Source: Martinezella lusitana (GTDB taxonomy: Bacteria > Pseudomonadota > Alphaproteobacteria > Rhizobiales > Rhizobiaceae). Taken from it: 64,000 bases of DNA. This document shows, piece after piece, positions 8,829-17,543 of the stretch. A program made the position numbers and the translations under genes. Position 1 is the stretch's first letter. Each line of letters starts with the position of its first letter. A model generated the notes under the pieces. It worked only from the letters and a program-made list of their open reading frames with translations, did not search any database and was not told the origin of the DNA. The stretch lies in NCBI RefSeq assembly GCF_014207095.1, contig NZ_JACHBG010000001.1:868001-932000 (forward strand), given 5' to 3'.

Positions 8829-9142
8829 GATGTTTCCTGACGAATAGTGAAGGTGCCTGTCAGGAACGACCGGGATTCAATTCGGTTCCGCAGCCGGCGC
8901 GATTTGACGCGGGACGGAGGTGGATCATCGTTGAAACGGTTGCCGCTATCAATGATGTGATGATCCGTCAGACCGGGAAGCTGCTCAGAAAACCTCACGG
9001 CGAAAGCATCCGACTGCCACAAGAAGAACGGATCAATCTTTGCTGCTTGCGGGGAAGCGAAGTAGCCTGAGCGTAAACAGCCAAATCCGAAACTCTCGAT
9101 GCGATTTCAGCTGCTTAAGACGGCAATGTCAAAGGGGAGGGA
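8829..9142. other. Intergenic region between DUF883-like gene and tRNA-Cys
   Basis: About 310 bases with no convincing coding frame, repeat or terminator. It should contain the promoter of the minus-strand DUF883-like gene, but I could not pick out clear promoter boxes. Confidence 0.4.
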
Positions 9143-9216
9143 TGGAGGCCTCGCCCGGAATCGAACCGGGGTGCAAGGATTTGCAGTCCTCTGCGTAACC
9201 ACTCCGCCACGAGGCC
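9143..9216 (-). tRNA. tRNA-Cys (GCA)
   Basis: A 74-nt tRNA on the minus strand with acceptor GGCCTCG/CGAGGCC, anticodon loop CTGCAAA (anticodon GCA), T arm GGTTCGATTCC and encoded CCA at 9143-9145. Confidence 0.97.
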
Positions 9217-9467
9217 ATCCGATGTATGAAGGCGAGTGATGGCGGGCGTTTAGAACGAATCTTGAATCGGCGCAAGGGCCTCGATTTGAATATCGTTCTT
9301 TTTTCACTGTCAGCCGCAGATTGCCGTCGGCTCACGCACTCACTGAAGATCGCTGCCTACCGGCAAAACCCTGCAATCATCGCCAGATGCAGTCGCACAT
9401 TTATCCAGAGATACGCAAAGCGCCACTACAGCACCTCCATTACCGCGAAATCAGGATCTTGGGGGGC

Positions 9468-9893
9468 TCACTCTTCCAGGCAGGGGAAGGCGAATTTGAA
9501 GGAGCGTGCGATCAGTCCGCTGGCTGGCCGTTCGAGCTGCCAGGAATGCTCAGCCATCCATTTGCACGCGATCAGGGTCGCCCGCGTGTTGGTGAGATCG
9601 GGCGGGAGGCAAAAAGCGCCGACAAACTGTTGAAGATAGCGCTCATAACGCGAAGAGTTCTTCGGTGTCTGCTTGGTCGCGTGGATCGTCAGGTTCTTCG
9701 TGCGCTGCGCTTCGTCGAGAATGCCCTGCACATAGACGGAGGCAAGCCCGCGTTCTTCCTCGCACCATTCATCGAGCTGCTTGCCGGTAACGACATGCCC
9801 AATCACGGGCGCGGGCTTTTCTGGTTCTTCATCGCTCAAAGCGACCTGGGGTATGAGAAGAAGGGACGCTGCGAGGAAGAGCGAAAGCCGCAT
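9468..9893 (-). CDS. Secreted Rap1a/Tai-like protein
   Basis: A 141-residue protein with a signal peptide (MRLSLFLAASLLLIPQVALS). The rest fits the Rap1a/Tai domain: an N-terminal Cys (DEWCEE), then a GHV/ASVYVQGI helix, a CLPPDLTNTRATLIACKWM segment and the hallmark C-terminal AFPC motif. Members are periplasmic, and some neutralise Ssp1/Tae4 type VI amidase toxins. No type VI gene is nearby, so an immunity role is not supported here. ATG at 9893 is chosen because it opens the signal peptide; the longer frame upstream (to 10079) looks non-coding. Confidence 0.6.
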   Translation of the reverse strand: MRLSLFLAASLLLIPQVALSDEEPEKPAPVIGHVVTGKQLDEWCEEERGLASVYVQGILDEAQRTKNLTIHATKQTPKNSSRYERYLQQFVGAFCLPPDLTNTRATLIACKWMAEHSWQLERPASGLIARSFKFAFPCLEE

Positions 9894-10406
9894 TCGACGA
9901 CCTACATCATTGAAGAGAGACTGGCAGCCAGAAAAACCACTAGCGGCAGAGACGTTGCCACGAAAAGCACAAGAGAGACAGGCATCCAGCCACCTTCTAT
10001 TGAAATTTAATCTTAACCCGAATGACTTCGGGCCGGAAGGTCGATCAGTCGCCAAGTTCAGGCGGTCCAATGGAGGCAAGCGTGGTCTTGGGAGGTTAAC
10101 ATTTTATTAATGGAGCGTTCCGCCTTGAAGCACCTTCTAGTCTTTGGATAACGAATGGAAGCGTCGTCCGTGAGCCGTTCCGTGTCTTGGCGCACCATTC
10201 CGGCCAGAGTTTGTCCACATTCGGAGATGTGCGCATGGATGGAAGCGGCATTGCTTCCATCCATGCAATGTCGGCTGTTGTCTGGTGGCGACGCATCTGC
10301 ATGAATCTCGGCGCGTGTTGCAGCGATGCCTTGAAAGCGTAGCCGCAGGCGATTAAGACACGCGTAGCACTGTAGCAAAGCCGGCCTGACAAGGGCGCAA
10401 GAGGAT
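9894..10406. other. 510-bp intergenic region with a perfect 14-bp inverted repeat
   Basis: GCATGGATGGAAGC (10233-10246) and GCTTCCATCCATGC (10253-10266) are perfect inverted copies around a 6-nt loop GGCATT. No T-run follows on either strand, so a simple terminator is unlikely. The rest of the region contains no frame that looks coding; it separates two divergent genes and should hold both promoters. Confidence 0.5.
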
Positions 10407-11078
10407 ATGATGGATTTCGAAGCAGCACGCGTGAAGATGGTCGAGAACCAGATCCGTACGACGGATGTCACCTCCCATTCCGTGTTGAATGCATTTTTCG
10501 CGGTTCCGCGCGAAAATTTCGTGCCGGAGAAGTCGAAGCTCCTGGCCTATATCGATTGCGATATCGAGGTTGCGCCGGCTTCAGCCGGTAGGCCTGGCCG
10601 TTTCCTGATGGAAGCCTCGCCGCTGGCCAAGCTGCTGCAGCTCGGCGCCATTACCAAGGAAGACAAGGTTCTCGATGTCGGCTGCGGCACCGGTTACGTC
10701 TCCGCCGTCCTGTCGCTTGTCGCCGGCAAGGTCGTCGCGCTCGAATCCGATGAGGATCTGGCGGCCCAGGCAAAAACCAATCTTGCTGCGCTCGGCTATG
10801 AAAACGTCACCGTCGTCACCGGCGACCTCGAAAAGGGCCATGCAGGCAACGGGCCTTATGATGTTATTTTCCTGAACGGATCGATCGAGCAGCTGCCGCA
10901 GGGGCTGCTGGACCAGCTCAGCGAAGACGGTCGCCTGATCACGGTACTTGGCTATGGCCACGCGGCACGCGCCACCGTTTTCATGCGCGAGCGCGGCGCC
11001 TTCTCGGAAAACGTATTCTTCAACGCCTCGATCAAGCCGTTGCCGGGCTTTGCCAAGGCCAAGGAATTCGTATTCTGA
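10407..11078 (+). CDS. PCMT-family methyltransferase (protein-L-isoaspartate O-methyltransferase-like)
   Basis: A 223-residue class I SAM-dependent methyltransferase. Motif I is VLDVGCGTGYVSAVLSL (about residues 88-104), followed by VALESDEDLA (acidic end of strand 2) and VTGDLEKG. The N-terminal ENQIRTTDVT and VPRENFVP segments are typical of the PCMT family. The family's substrate loop (usually IGxGQTIS) is replaced by VAPASAGRPGRFLM, so repair of isoaspartate is doubtful. ATG at 10407 and 10410 are both possible, behind GAGG. A UUCG-capped terminator follows immediately, so it is a single-gene unit here. In relatives, as I recall, tolC usually follows this gene. Confidence 0.8.
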   Translation: MMDFEAARVKMVENQIRTTDVTSHSVLNAFFAVPRENFVPEKSKLLAYIDCDIEVAPASAGRPGRFLMEASPLAKLLQLGAITKEDKVLDVGCGTGYVSAVLSLVAGKVVALESDEDLAAQAKTNLAALGYENVTVVTGDLEKGHAGNGPYDVIFLNGSIEQLPQGLLDQLSEDGRLITVLGYGHAARATVFMRERGAFSENVFFNASIKPLPGFAKAKEFVF

Positions 11079-11109
11079 TCTTTCGACACGGTTGAAGATT
11101 GCATTTGGC

Positions 11110-11134
11110 AGGCGTCTTCGGGCGCCTGTTTTTT
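11110..11134 (+). terminator. Rho-independent terminator with TTCG loop
   Basis: AGGCGTC (11110-11116) pairs with GGCGCCT (11121-11127) around a TTCG tetraloop and is followed by GTTTTTT. It ends the PCMT-like transcript 32 bases after the stop. Confidence 0.92.
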
Positions 11135-11324
11135 ATTGTCCAGGCCTGTGGCAGAATCCATCTCATCAAAGCGATTCGCAGCAATCGTTACAAAACTGTG
11201 CATCACCGGGTTTAGTGCTTTCCAGGTGATTTTTTTCCCGAGGACAGTCATCTAGGGTGGCCCTGATTCGGGTACCCACCCTCGCGGGTTTCCGGTCGCT
11301 GAATATGGGAAAACGGGGATGAAT

Positions 11325-12224
11325 ATGGCTCAGCCAAATGTAGTGCGTGAACCGTCCATGGAAGAGATCCTGGCGTCGATCCGCCGGATCATCGAAAGCA
11401 ACGAGCCGGGCAACGCCAAGTCGGTGCCGCCAACCCATTTTGCCGCCGATCGTGATGACGATATTCAGCTGACTGTCGACGAGGAGTTTGCCGCCGCAGA
11501 TCGTGCCCGGGCCGCTGGGCAGGATCCGCGTTTCGTTGCTGCAAACTCGCAAGTCCCCGTCGCTGAGCCGGAAGGCGCGAACCGCGGTCTATCGCTGGCG
11601 GATGTTGCCGCGCGCGTTCGTGCCGCTTCCGAGCGGAATGCCGCCATGCTGAGCGCCGGGCGCGAATTGCCCCAGCCGCGCGAGCTGCCGCCGGCCATGG
11701 CCGCACGCCTTGCGGAAGTCCGGGTCGAGCCGGTTGTCGATTATCCGCTGCGAAACATGATTCCCGATGTTGCTCCGCCTGTGGCCGAAGCAACGCCAAT
11801 GGTCGAGCTGGAGCGAGCGATCGTAGAGACCGCGTCGCGTGAAGCCGTTGCTGCTCCGCTTGTCGCGGAAGCGCCGCAAGTCGCAGCTCCGGTGGAAACG
11901 CCGGTCTTTCAAACGCCGGATGCACACCGACCCGTCAAGCAGGAGGCCGAGCCCGTTCTCGAGCAGGCCGAGACTCCTCTCGCTGCGACGCAGCCCGTTT
12001 CGTTATCGCCGTTGATGTCGGAAGCCGCCGGCGCACAGGTCTCCCGTTCGTTCGAAGAGCTGGCGGCTATCGTCGATGGCGGTCCGCGCCGCTCGCTCGA
12101 TGAGCTGGCGCAGGAGATGCTGCGGCCGATGCTGCAGGAGTGGCTCGACGATAACCTGCCGACCTTGGTCGAGCGCCTCGTGCGCGAAGAAATCGAACGA
12201 GTGGCCCGCGGCCCGCGCCGCTGA
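11325..12224 (+). CDS. popZ: PopZ polar organising protein (DUF2497)
   Basis: A 299-residue PopZ homologue. The N-terminal EPSMEEILASIRRIIES (residues 9-25) is the conserved client-binding helix. The C-terminal RSLDELAQEMLRPMLQEWLDDNLP followed by LVERLVREEIERVAR (last 50 residues) is the oligomerisation module. Between them lies a long Pro/Ala/Glu/Val-rich disordered linker. PopZ forms a cell-pole matrix that anchors the chromosome origin and, in Agrobacterium-type cells, the growth pole. ATG 11325 is preferred because GGGG lies six bases upstream; ATG 11319 abuts the GGGG. Followed by a strong terminator, then valS. Confidence 0.93.
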   Translation: MAQPNVVREPSMEEILASIRRIIESNEPGNAKSVPPTHFAADRDDDIQLTVDEEFAAADRARAAGQDPRFVAANSQVPVAEPEGANRGLSLADVAARVRAASERNAAMLSAGRELPQPRELPPAMAARLAEVRVEPVVDYPLRNMIPDVAPPVAEATPMVELERAIVETASREAVAAPLVAEAPQVAAPVETPVFQTPDAHRPVKQEAEPVLEQAETPLAATQPVSLSPLMSEAAGAQVSRSFEELAAIVDGGPRRSLDELAQEMLRPMLQEWLDDNLPTLVERLVREEIERVARGPRR

Positions 12225-12251
12225 CAAGCCTGAGCTTAGGGTAACCGATCC

Positions 12252-12283
12252 GCCGCTCCGGGCTCCGGGGCGGCTTTTTTATT
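12252..12283 (+). terminator. Rho-independent terminator after popZ
   Basis: A ten-pair stem (GCCGCTCCGG, 12252-12261, with CCGGGGCGGC, 12265-12274; one G-T pair) with a 3-nt loop is followed by TTTTTTATT. Confidence 0.9.
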
Positions 12284-12310
12284 GACTTGCCTACGGCCAT
12301 CCTATTTACA
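12282..12310 (+). promoter_or_regulatory. Possible promoter of valS
   Basis: TTGACT (12282-12287) lies directly after the popZ terminator and upstream of valS. The best nearby -10-like sequences are TATTTA (12303-12308, spacing 15) or TTTACA (12305-12310, spacing 17). The terminator implies that valS needs its own promoter in this 60-base gap. Confidence 0.35.
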
Positions 12311-12346
12311 ACCCGCATCACCCAGTCCTCTAGATCCGGTCAAAAC

Positions 12347-15190
12347 ATGCTCGACAAAACCTATGATTCCGCCGCCGTCGAACCGAAGATCGCCCAAAAA
12401 TGGGATGAAGCCGACGCTTTTCGCGCCGGTGTGAACGCCAAGCCGGGCGCCGAAACCTTTACCATCGTCATTCCGCCACCGAACGTGACCGGTTCGCTGC
12501 ACATGGGCCATGCGCTGAACAACACGCTGCAGGACATCATGGTGCGGTTCGAGCGCATGCGCGGCAAGGACGTTCTCTGGCAGCCTGGCATGGACCATGC
12601 CGGCATCGCCACGCAGATGGTCGTCGAACGTCGTCTCGCCGAGCGCCAGCAGCCGGACCGCCACAAGATGGGCCGCGAAGCCTTCATCGAGAAAGTCTGG
12701 GAATGGAAGGACGAGTCCGGCGGTTTGATCTTCAACCAACTGAAGCGCCTCGGTGCTTCCTGCGACTGGTCGCGCGAGCGCTTCACCATGGACGAGGGCC
12801 TGTCCAAGGCCGTTCTCGAAGTCTTCGTTACGCTCTACAAGGAAGGTTTGATCTATCGCGACAAGCGGCTGGTCAACTGGGATCCGAAGATGCTGACGGC
12901 GATTTCGGACATCGAAGTCGAGCAGCACGAGGTCAACGGCAATCTCTGGTACCTGCGTTATCCGCTGGAGCCGGGCGTCACCTATCAGCATCCGGTCGCC
13001 TTTGATGAAGAGGGCAAGCCGACCGAATGGGAAACGCGCGACTATCTCGTCGTCGCGACCACCCGTCCCGAAACCATGCTCGGCGACACCGGCGTTGCCG
13101 TTAGCCCGGAGGACGAACGCTACAAGCCGCTCGTCGGCAAGCATGTCATCCTGCCGATCGTCGGTCGCCGTATTCCGATCGTCGCCGACGAATATCCCGA
13201 CCCGACGGCTGGAACCGGCGCGGTCAAGATGACGCCTGCGCATGATTTCAACGACTTCGACGTCGGCAAGCGTCGCGGTCTGCGCGTTGTCAACATTCTG
13301 ACTCCGGAAGCCACCATCACCATCAAGGACAACGAGGATTTCCTTGAAGGCCTCGACAATCCTGCGGCCCTGCATGGAGCCTGGGACGAGCTGGAAGGTA
13401 AGGATCGCTTCGAGGCGCGCAAGATTATCGTCCGCATTTTCGAAGAATCGGGCCTGCTGGACAAGATCGAGCCGCACAAGCACATGGTTCCGCATGGCGA
13501 CCGCGGCGGTGTGCCGATCGAGCCGCGCCTGACGGAACAGTGGTATGTCGACGCCAAGACGCTCGCCGAACCGGCGATCGCATCGGTTCGCGAAGGCCGC
13601 ACCAAACTTGTTCCGAAGAGCTGGGACAAGACCTATTACGACTGGATGGAGAACATCCAGCCATGGTGCGTTTCCCGTCAGCTGTGGTGGGGTCATCAGA
13701 TCCCTGCCTGGTACGGTCCGGACGGTCAGGTCTTTGTCGAAAAAACCGAGGAAGAGGCGCTGCAGGCCGCGATCCAGCATTACCTTTCGCATGAAGGGCC
13801 GATGAAGGCCTATGTCGAAGACCTGTTGGAGAACTTCAAGCCGGGCGAAATCCTGACGCGCGATGAAGACGTGCTCGACACCTGGTTCTCGTCGGCGCTC
13901 TGGCCGTTCTCGACGCTCGGCTGGCCGGATGAGACGCCGGAATTGGCACGCTACTATCCGACGAACGTCCTCGTCACCGGCTTCGACATCATCTTCTTCT
14001 GGGTTGCCCGCATGATGATGATGAGCCTTCACTTCATGAAGGACGAGAATGGCGAGCCTGTCGAGCCGTTCAACACGGTCTATGTCCACGCTCTGGTGCG
14101 CGACAAGAACGGGCAGAAGATGTCGAAGTCCAAGGGTAACGTCATCGATCCGCTCGAGCTGATCGACCAGTACGGTGCCGATTCGCTGCGTTTCACGCTG
14201 GCGGTCATGGCTGCGCAGGGCCGCGACGTGAAGCTCGACCCCGCCCGCATCGCCGGCTACCGCAACTTCGGCACCAAACTATGGAACGCCACGCGCTTTG
14301 CCGAAATGAACGGTGCCAAGAGCGATCCGCATTTTGTGCCGGAAGCGGCCGAGCTCACCGTTAACCGCTGGATCCTCACGGAACTGGCGCGGGCCGAGCG
14401 TGACGTGACCGAAGCGCTTGAAAGCTTCCGCTTCAACGACGCAGCCGGCGCGCTTTATCGCTTCATCTGGAATCAGTTCTGCGATTGGTATCTCGAGCTC
14501 CTGAAGCCGATCTTCGGCGGCGAAGACGAAAATGCAAAGGCAGAGTCGCAGGCCTGCGCAGCCTACGTCCTCGAGGAGACCTACAAGCTGCTGCATCCGT
14601 TCATGCCGTTCATGACCGAAGAACTCTGGGCGCATACGGCGGGTGAGGGCAAAGAACGTGACGGCCTGATCTGCCACGCGGATTGGCCTGCACCGTCCTA
14701 TGCAGACAATGTTGCCGCAGACGAGATCAATTGGCTGATCGACCTCGTTTCCGGCATCCGCTCGGTTCGTTCCGAAATGAACGTTCCGCCGTCGGCGACT
14801 GCGCCGCTGGTCGTCGTCGATGCCAACAGCCTGACGCGCGAGCGCCTGTTCCGCCACGACGCCGCTATCAAGCGGCTCGCACGTGTCGAAACAATCTCTC
14901 TGGCCGACACGGCGCCGAAGGGAGCCGCGCAGATTGTTGTCGGCGAAGCGACCGTCTGCCTTCCGCTTGGCAGCCTCATCGATCTGTCAGCCGAAAAAGC
15001 CCGTCTGGAAAAGGCGATTGGCAAGAACGACCAGGAGATCGCCCGCATCGTCGGCAAGCTTTCGAACGAGAAATTCGTGGCGAACGCCAATCCGGACGTC
15101 GTTGCTGCCGAACGCGAACGTCTCAGCGAGCTTGAAGGGCAGCAGGCAAGCTTGAAGGTGGCCCTGGCGCGGGTCAGCGAAGCCGGCTGA
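12347..15190 (+). CDS. valS: Valyl-tRNA synthetase
   Basis: A 947-residue class Ia synthetase that charges tRNA-Val. The HIGH-type motif is PPPNVTGSLHMGHAL (residues 39-53) and the KMSKS motif is QKMSKSKGNVIDP (near residue 590). The editing (CP1) domain contains the TTRPET and GTGAVKMTPAHD signatures. The C-terminus ends in the ValS coiled-coil arm (LSAEKARLEKAIG to VAAERERLSELEGQQA). The start at 12347 gives the usual length and N-terminus MLDKTYDSAAVEPKI. The gene has its own terminator. Confidence 0.98.
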   Translation: MLDKTYDSAAVEPKIAQKWDEADAFRAGVNAKPGAETFTIVIPPPNVTGSLHMGHALNNTLQDIMVRFERMRGKDVLWQPGMDHAGIATQMVVERRLAERQQPDRHKMGREAFIEKVWEWKDESGGLIFNQLKRLGASCDWSRERFTMDEGLSKAVLEVFVTLYKEGLIYRDKRLVNWDPKMLTAISDIEVEQHEVNGNLWYLRYPLEPGVTYQHPVAFDEEGKPTEWETRDYLVVATTRPETMLGDTGVAVSPEDERYKPLVGKHVILPIVGRRIPIVADEYPDPTAGTGAVKMTPAHDFNDFDVGKRRGLRVVNILTPEATITIKDNEDFLEGLDNPAALHGAWDELEGKDRFEARKIIVRIFEESGLLDKIEPHKHMVPHGDRGGVPIEPRLTEQWYVDAKTLAEPAIASVREGRTKLVPKSWDKTYYDWMENIQPWCVSRQLWWGHQIPAWYGPDGQVFVEKTEEEALQAAIQHYLSHEGPMKAYVEDLLENFKPGEILTRDEDVLDTWFSSALWPFSTLGWPDETPELARYYPTNVLVTGFDIIFFWVARMMMMSLHFMKDENGEPVEPFNTVYVHALVRDKNGQKMSKSKGNVIDPLELIDQYGADSLRFTLAVMAAQGRDVKLDPARIAGYRNFGTKLWNATRFAEMNGAKSDPHFVPEAAELTVNRWILTELARAERDVTEALESFRFNDAAGALYRFIWNQFCDWYLELLKPIFGGEDENAKAESQACAAYVLEETYKLLHPFMPFMTEELWAHTAGEGKERDGLICHADWPAPSYADNVAADEINWLIDLVSGIRSVRSEMNVPPSATAPLVVVDANSLTRERLFRHDAAIKRLARVETISLADTAPKGAAQIVVGEATVCLPLGSLIDLSAEKARLEKAIGKNDQEIARIVGKLSNEKFVANANPDVVAAERERLSELEGQQASLKVALARVSEAG

Positions 15191-15222
15191 CGGCGAAAGT
15201 CTAACGAGTCTAAATAGTTGGT

Positions 15223-15257
15223 GGGGCATGCGGTGAGAGCCGCGTGCCCCTTTTTTT
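15223..15257 (+). terminator. Rho-independent terminator after valS
   Basis: GGGGCATGCGG (15223-15233) pairs with CCGCGTGCCCC (15240-15250, one G-T pair), followed by seven T. Confidence 0.93.
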
Positions 15258-15602
15258 GGCTGATCGATTCGGAATGACTTTGGAGCGCCAAGAGATCAGT
15301 CGCCGCCAGCTTCGCACAGGTGAAATGAATTACCCCTAAAATTGGTAGGCAATTTCGAAAAGCAGAACTGTTGTCGGATTGTAACAGAAATGTTGCAGTG
15401 AAGAATGAGAATCTACGCAGGGGTAAAAATGTCATTCAAAGAGCAAAATATATCTAATTTTTTAGACGCCCGGAAGCAGAGTTCACTTTCTTACGTAAAT
15501 CAATTGCTAACTTCCTTGGTCGTTGCTCGTCCTGGCCGCATTGCCAATTCATTCGATCGTCGCAACAATCGAATAAATGAATGCACCAGTGGGGGAGACA
15601 CA
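15258..15602. other. Leader and promoter region of the OmpP1/FadL-like gene
   Basis: About 345 bases, AT-richer than its surroundings, with no credible gene. A hairpin ATTCGAT/ATCGAAT (15551-15557/15568-15574) sits just upstream of the GGGGGAG ribosome-binding site (15591-15597), and TCTAA/TTAGA (15453-15457/15462-15466) forms a second small dyad. This suggests a long structured 5' leader. Confidence 0.4.
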
Positions 15603-16859
15603 ATGGCATTTTCTCTTGCGTTGAGGGGCGCGGCCGCTCTCGTCATCGGCTCGTCTTTCGCCAGCGCAGCTTTTGCAGGCGGCCTGGATCGCGGCGGTTA
15701 CGATATCGATCTGCTGTTCGATAAAGGACGCTATGCTTTCGAATCCGGCGTCACCTACGTAATGCCCGATCGTAAGGTGAAGAATGCTCGGGATACCTAT
15801 CCGAACGACGGCAATCTGAACAATCGCAGCCACTCGGCCGATGCGTCGTCCAACTATGCGGTACCCTATATCGCCTTCAAGGTTGGTATTACCGATGATC
15901 TCGACTGTATGGCTGATTACTCGCAGCCGTTCGGCGGCCACCTCAACGAGGGCCAGAATTGGGCCGGCGCCAACAATGAAATCGAGACCAAGGTGCGCAC
16001 GAACAATTATTCGGCCACCTGCTCCTACAAGTTCGATATGGGGCCGGGACAGTTCCGTGTGATCGGCGGTGGCTTCTACCAGGAAGTCAGCGGTTACAAG
16101 TCGCGCTTGGTCTATGAGACGGTCGGACCTGTTGCCGCGATTTACAACGGCGTCGGCTCGCTTGATGTCGACGGCCACGGCTGGGGCTGGCGCGCTGGTC
16201 TGGCCTATGAAATTCCGGAATATGCCTTCCGTACCAGCCTCGTCTACAACAGCCGGGTCAAGTACGACAACCTCAAGGGCACCGTCGATCTGACCGAAGT
16301 GCCTCCTCCGGTCGTTCCCGGTGGTTTCGGCGGCAAAGTGACCTCGGTCTTCGGATCGGCCGATGCGCCCGACTCGCTGGAATGGAAGGTTCAAACCGGC
16401 ATCGCGCCCGATTGGCTTGCCTTCGGCTCGGTCAAGTGGACGAACTGGAGCATTCTGCAAAGCATTTCGCTCTGCCCGACCGCTAACAGCAGCATCGCTT
16501 GCAACAAGCGGACGCAGTTGACGTCGCTCGATCTTCTGTATCAGGACGGCTGGACGATTACCGGCGGCATCGGTCACAAGTTCAATGACAAATGGAGCGG
16601 GGCCGTCAGCCTGACATGGGATCGCGGCACGAGCGAAGGCTACGGTATGAACTCCGATACCTGGACGCTTGGTGCCGGCCTTGCCTATAAGGCGACGGAC
16701 CATGTTCAGTTCAATTTCGGTGGCGCGCTCGGCCTGATGACATCAGGCAAATCCGGACCGGTCACGCGCGGCGGTGTCGTGTATGGCAATGATGTCTCGT
16801 ATAGCTTCGGTAATGACTTGGTCGCAGCTCTTCAGACTTCAATGAAGGTCAGCTTCTAA
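15603..16859 (+). CDS. OmpP1/FadL-family outer-membrane transporter
   Basis: A 418-residue beta-barrel protein with a signal peptide (MAFSLALRGAAALVIGSSFASAAFAG). The mature sequence has the OmpP1/FadL pattern of alternating strands: YIAFKVGITDDLDCMADYSQPFG near residues 95-120, then GWRAGLAYEIPEYAFRTSLVYNS. WLAFGSVKWTNWSIL leads into a C-terminal barrel half that ends in Phe (MKVSF). Family members move long-chain fatty acids or other hydrophobic compounds across the outer membrane by lateral diffusion. ATG 15603 is five bases after GGGGGAG. The frame extends upstream to 15405 but without signal-like sequence. It is a monocistronic gene. Confidence 0.85.
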   Translation: MAFSLALRGAAALVIGSSFASAAFAGGLDRGGYDIDLLFDKGRYAFESGVTYVMPDRKVKNARDTYPNDGNLNNRSHSADASSNYAVPYIAFKVGITDDLDCMADYSQPFGGHLNEGQNWAGANNEIETKVRTNNYSATCSYKFDMGPGQFRVIGGGFYQEVSGYKSRLVYETVGPVAAIYNGVGSLDVDGHGWGWRAGLAYEIPEYAFRTSLVYNSRVKYDNLKGTVDLTEVPPPVVPGGFGGKVTSVFGSADAPDSLEWKVQTGIAPDWLAFGSVKWTNWSILQSISLCPTANSSIACNKRTQLTSLDLLYQDGWTITGGIGHKFNDKWSGAVSLTWDRGTSEGYGMNSDTWTLGAGLAYKATDHVQFNFGGALGLMTSGKSGPVTRGGVVYGNDVSYSFGNDLVAALQTSMKVSF

Positions 16860-17543
16860 GGATAACCCCTTGGATTGAACCAGGTTTATCGCCTGCTTCC
16901 CACTATCGCCATCGACGCTGCGAGCCCTCTCTGGTCTCGCAGCGTTTCCTTGTCGGACGCTGCTCGCCGAGGTACCAAAACGGTCTGTTTGCGCGGTTTA
17001 TGGTTAAGAAAATCTCTGCGCCGATAAATTTTTTGTGACGAATTAGCAACACTCTATTTCAACGTATTGCAAGCTCGTGATGGGATTACAATTTGTCCAT
17101 TTCCCGCCACAAATGGGGAGCAGCGATTACACGGGCACAGGGGCAAGCCTTGTAGAAAGTGCGTAAGCGGTCGATGGGTGAACTTCCACTTTGGCATAAG
17201 CAAAAATCCGGGATCGGGGCTGCAGGGCTTCCGGTGCGGCTGGAGAATCTTTGTCTCTCAAGGGAAGTCGTCAATCCGGCTATGTTAGATCTCACTCTTC
17301 GGGATGCTCATGAGAGCGTCGGTTCGGTGGTGAGATATGATATCGGCCGCTCGAATGCTGGTTTGGACACAATTGCAAGCTATGCTCGCAATTGTGGCAA
17401 ACGGCTTCGGTTGAGTGTCACAGGAAGCCTCCTTTCCGGGAGCGCTTCGGTCTCGTGCGCCATCAGGGAAAACATTCGTGAAACCGACGGCGGCGATGCA
17501 AGTGCCGTTATGGGTCCGAATGGAGCGAAAGAAATCGACTGTT
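16860..17543. other. Long intergenic and leader region upstream of exoR
   Basis: About 680 bases without a convincing gene; frames at 17067-17288, 17159-17551 and 17285-17602 (minus) have no recognisable features. Two dyads stand out. CACAATTGC/GCAATTGTG (17368-17376/17388-17396) is perfect with an 11-nt spacer. ATCTCAC/GTGAGAT (17289-17295/17330-17336) has a 34-nt spacer. They may be operators or leader hairpins for exoR. Confidence 0.4.

Noticed and set aside
9468..9893. Type VI immunity protein role for the Rap1a-like protein
   Set aside because: No cognate amidase effector or type VI gene lies nearby; only the fold is supported.
12302..14089. 595-codon minus-strand open frame inside valS
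   Set aside because: It lies antisense to a complete valS with all synthetase motifs and encodes no recognisable domain.
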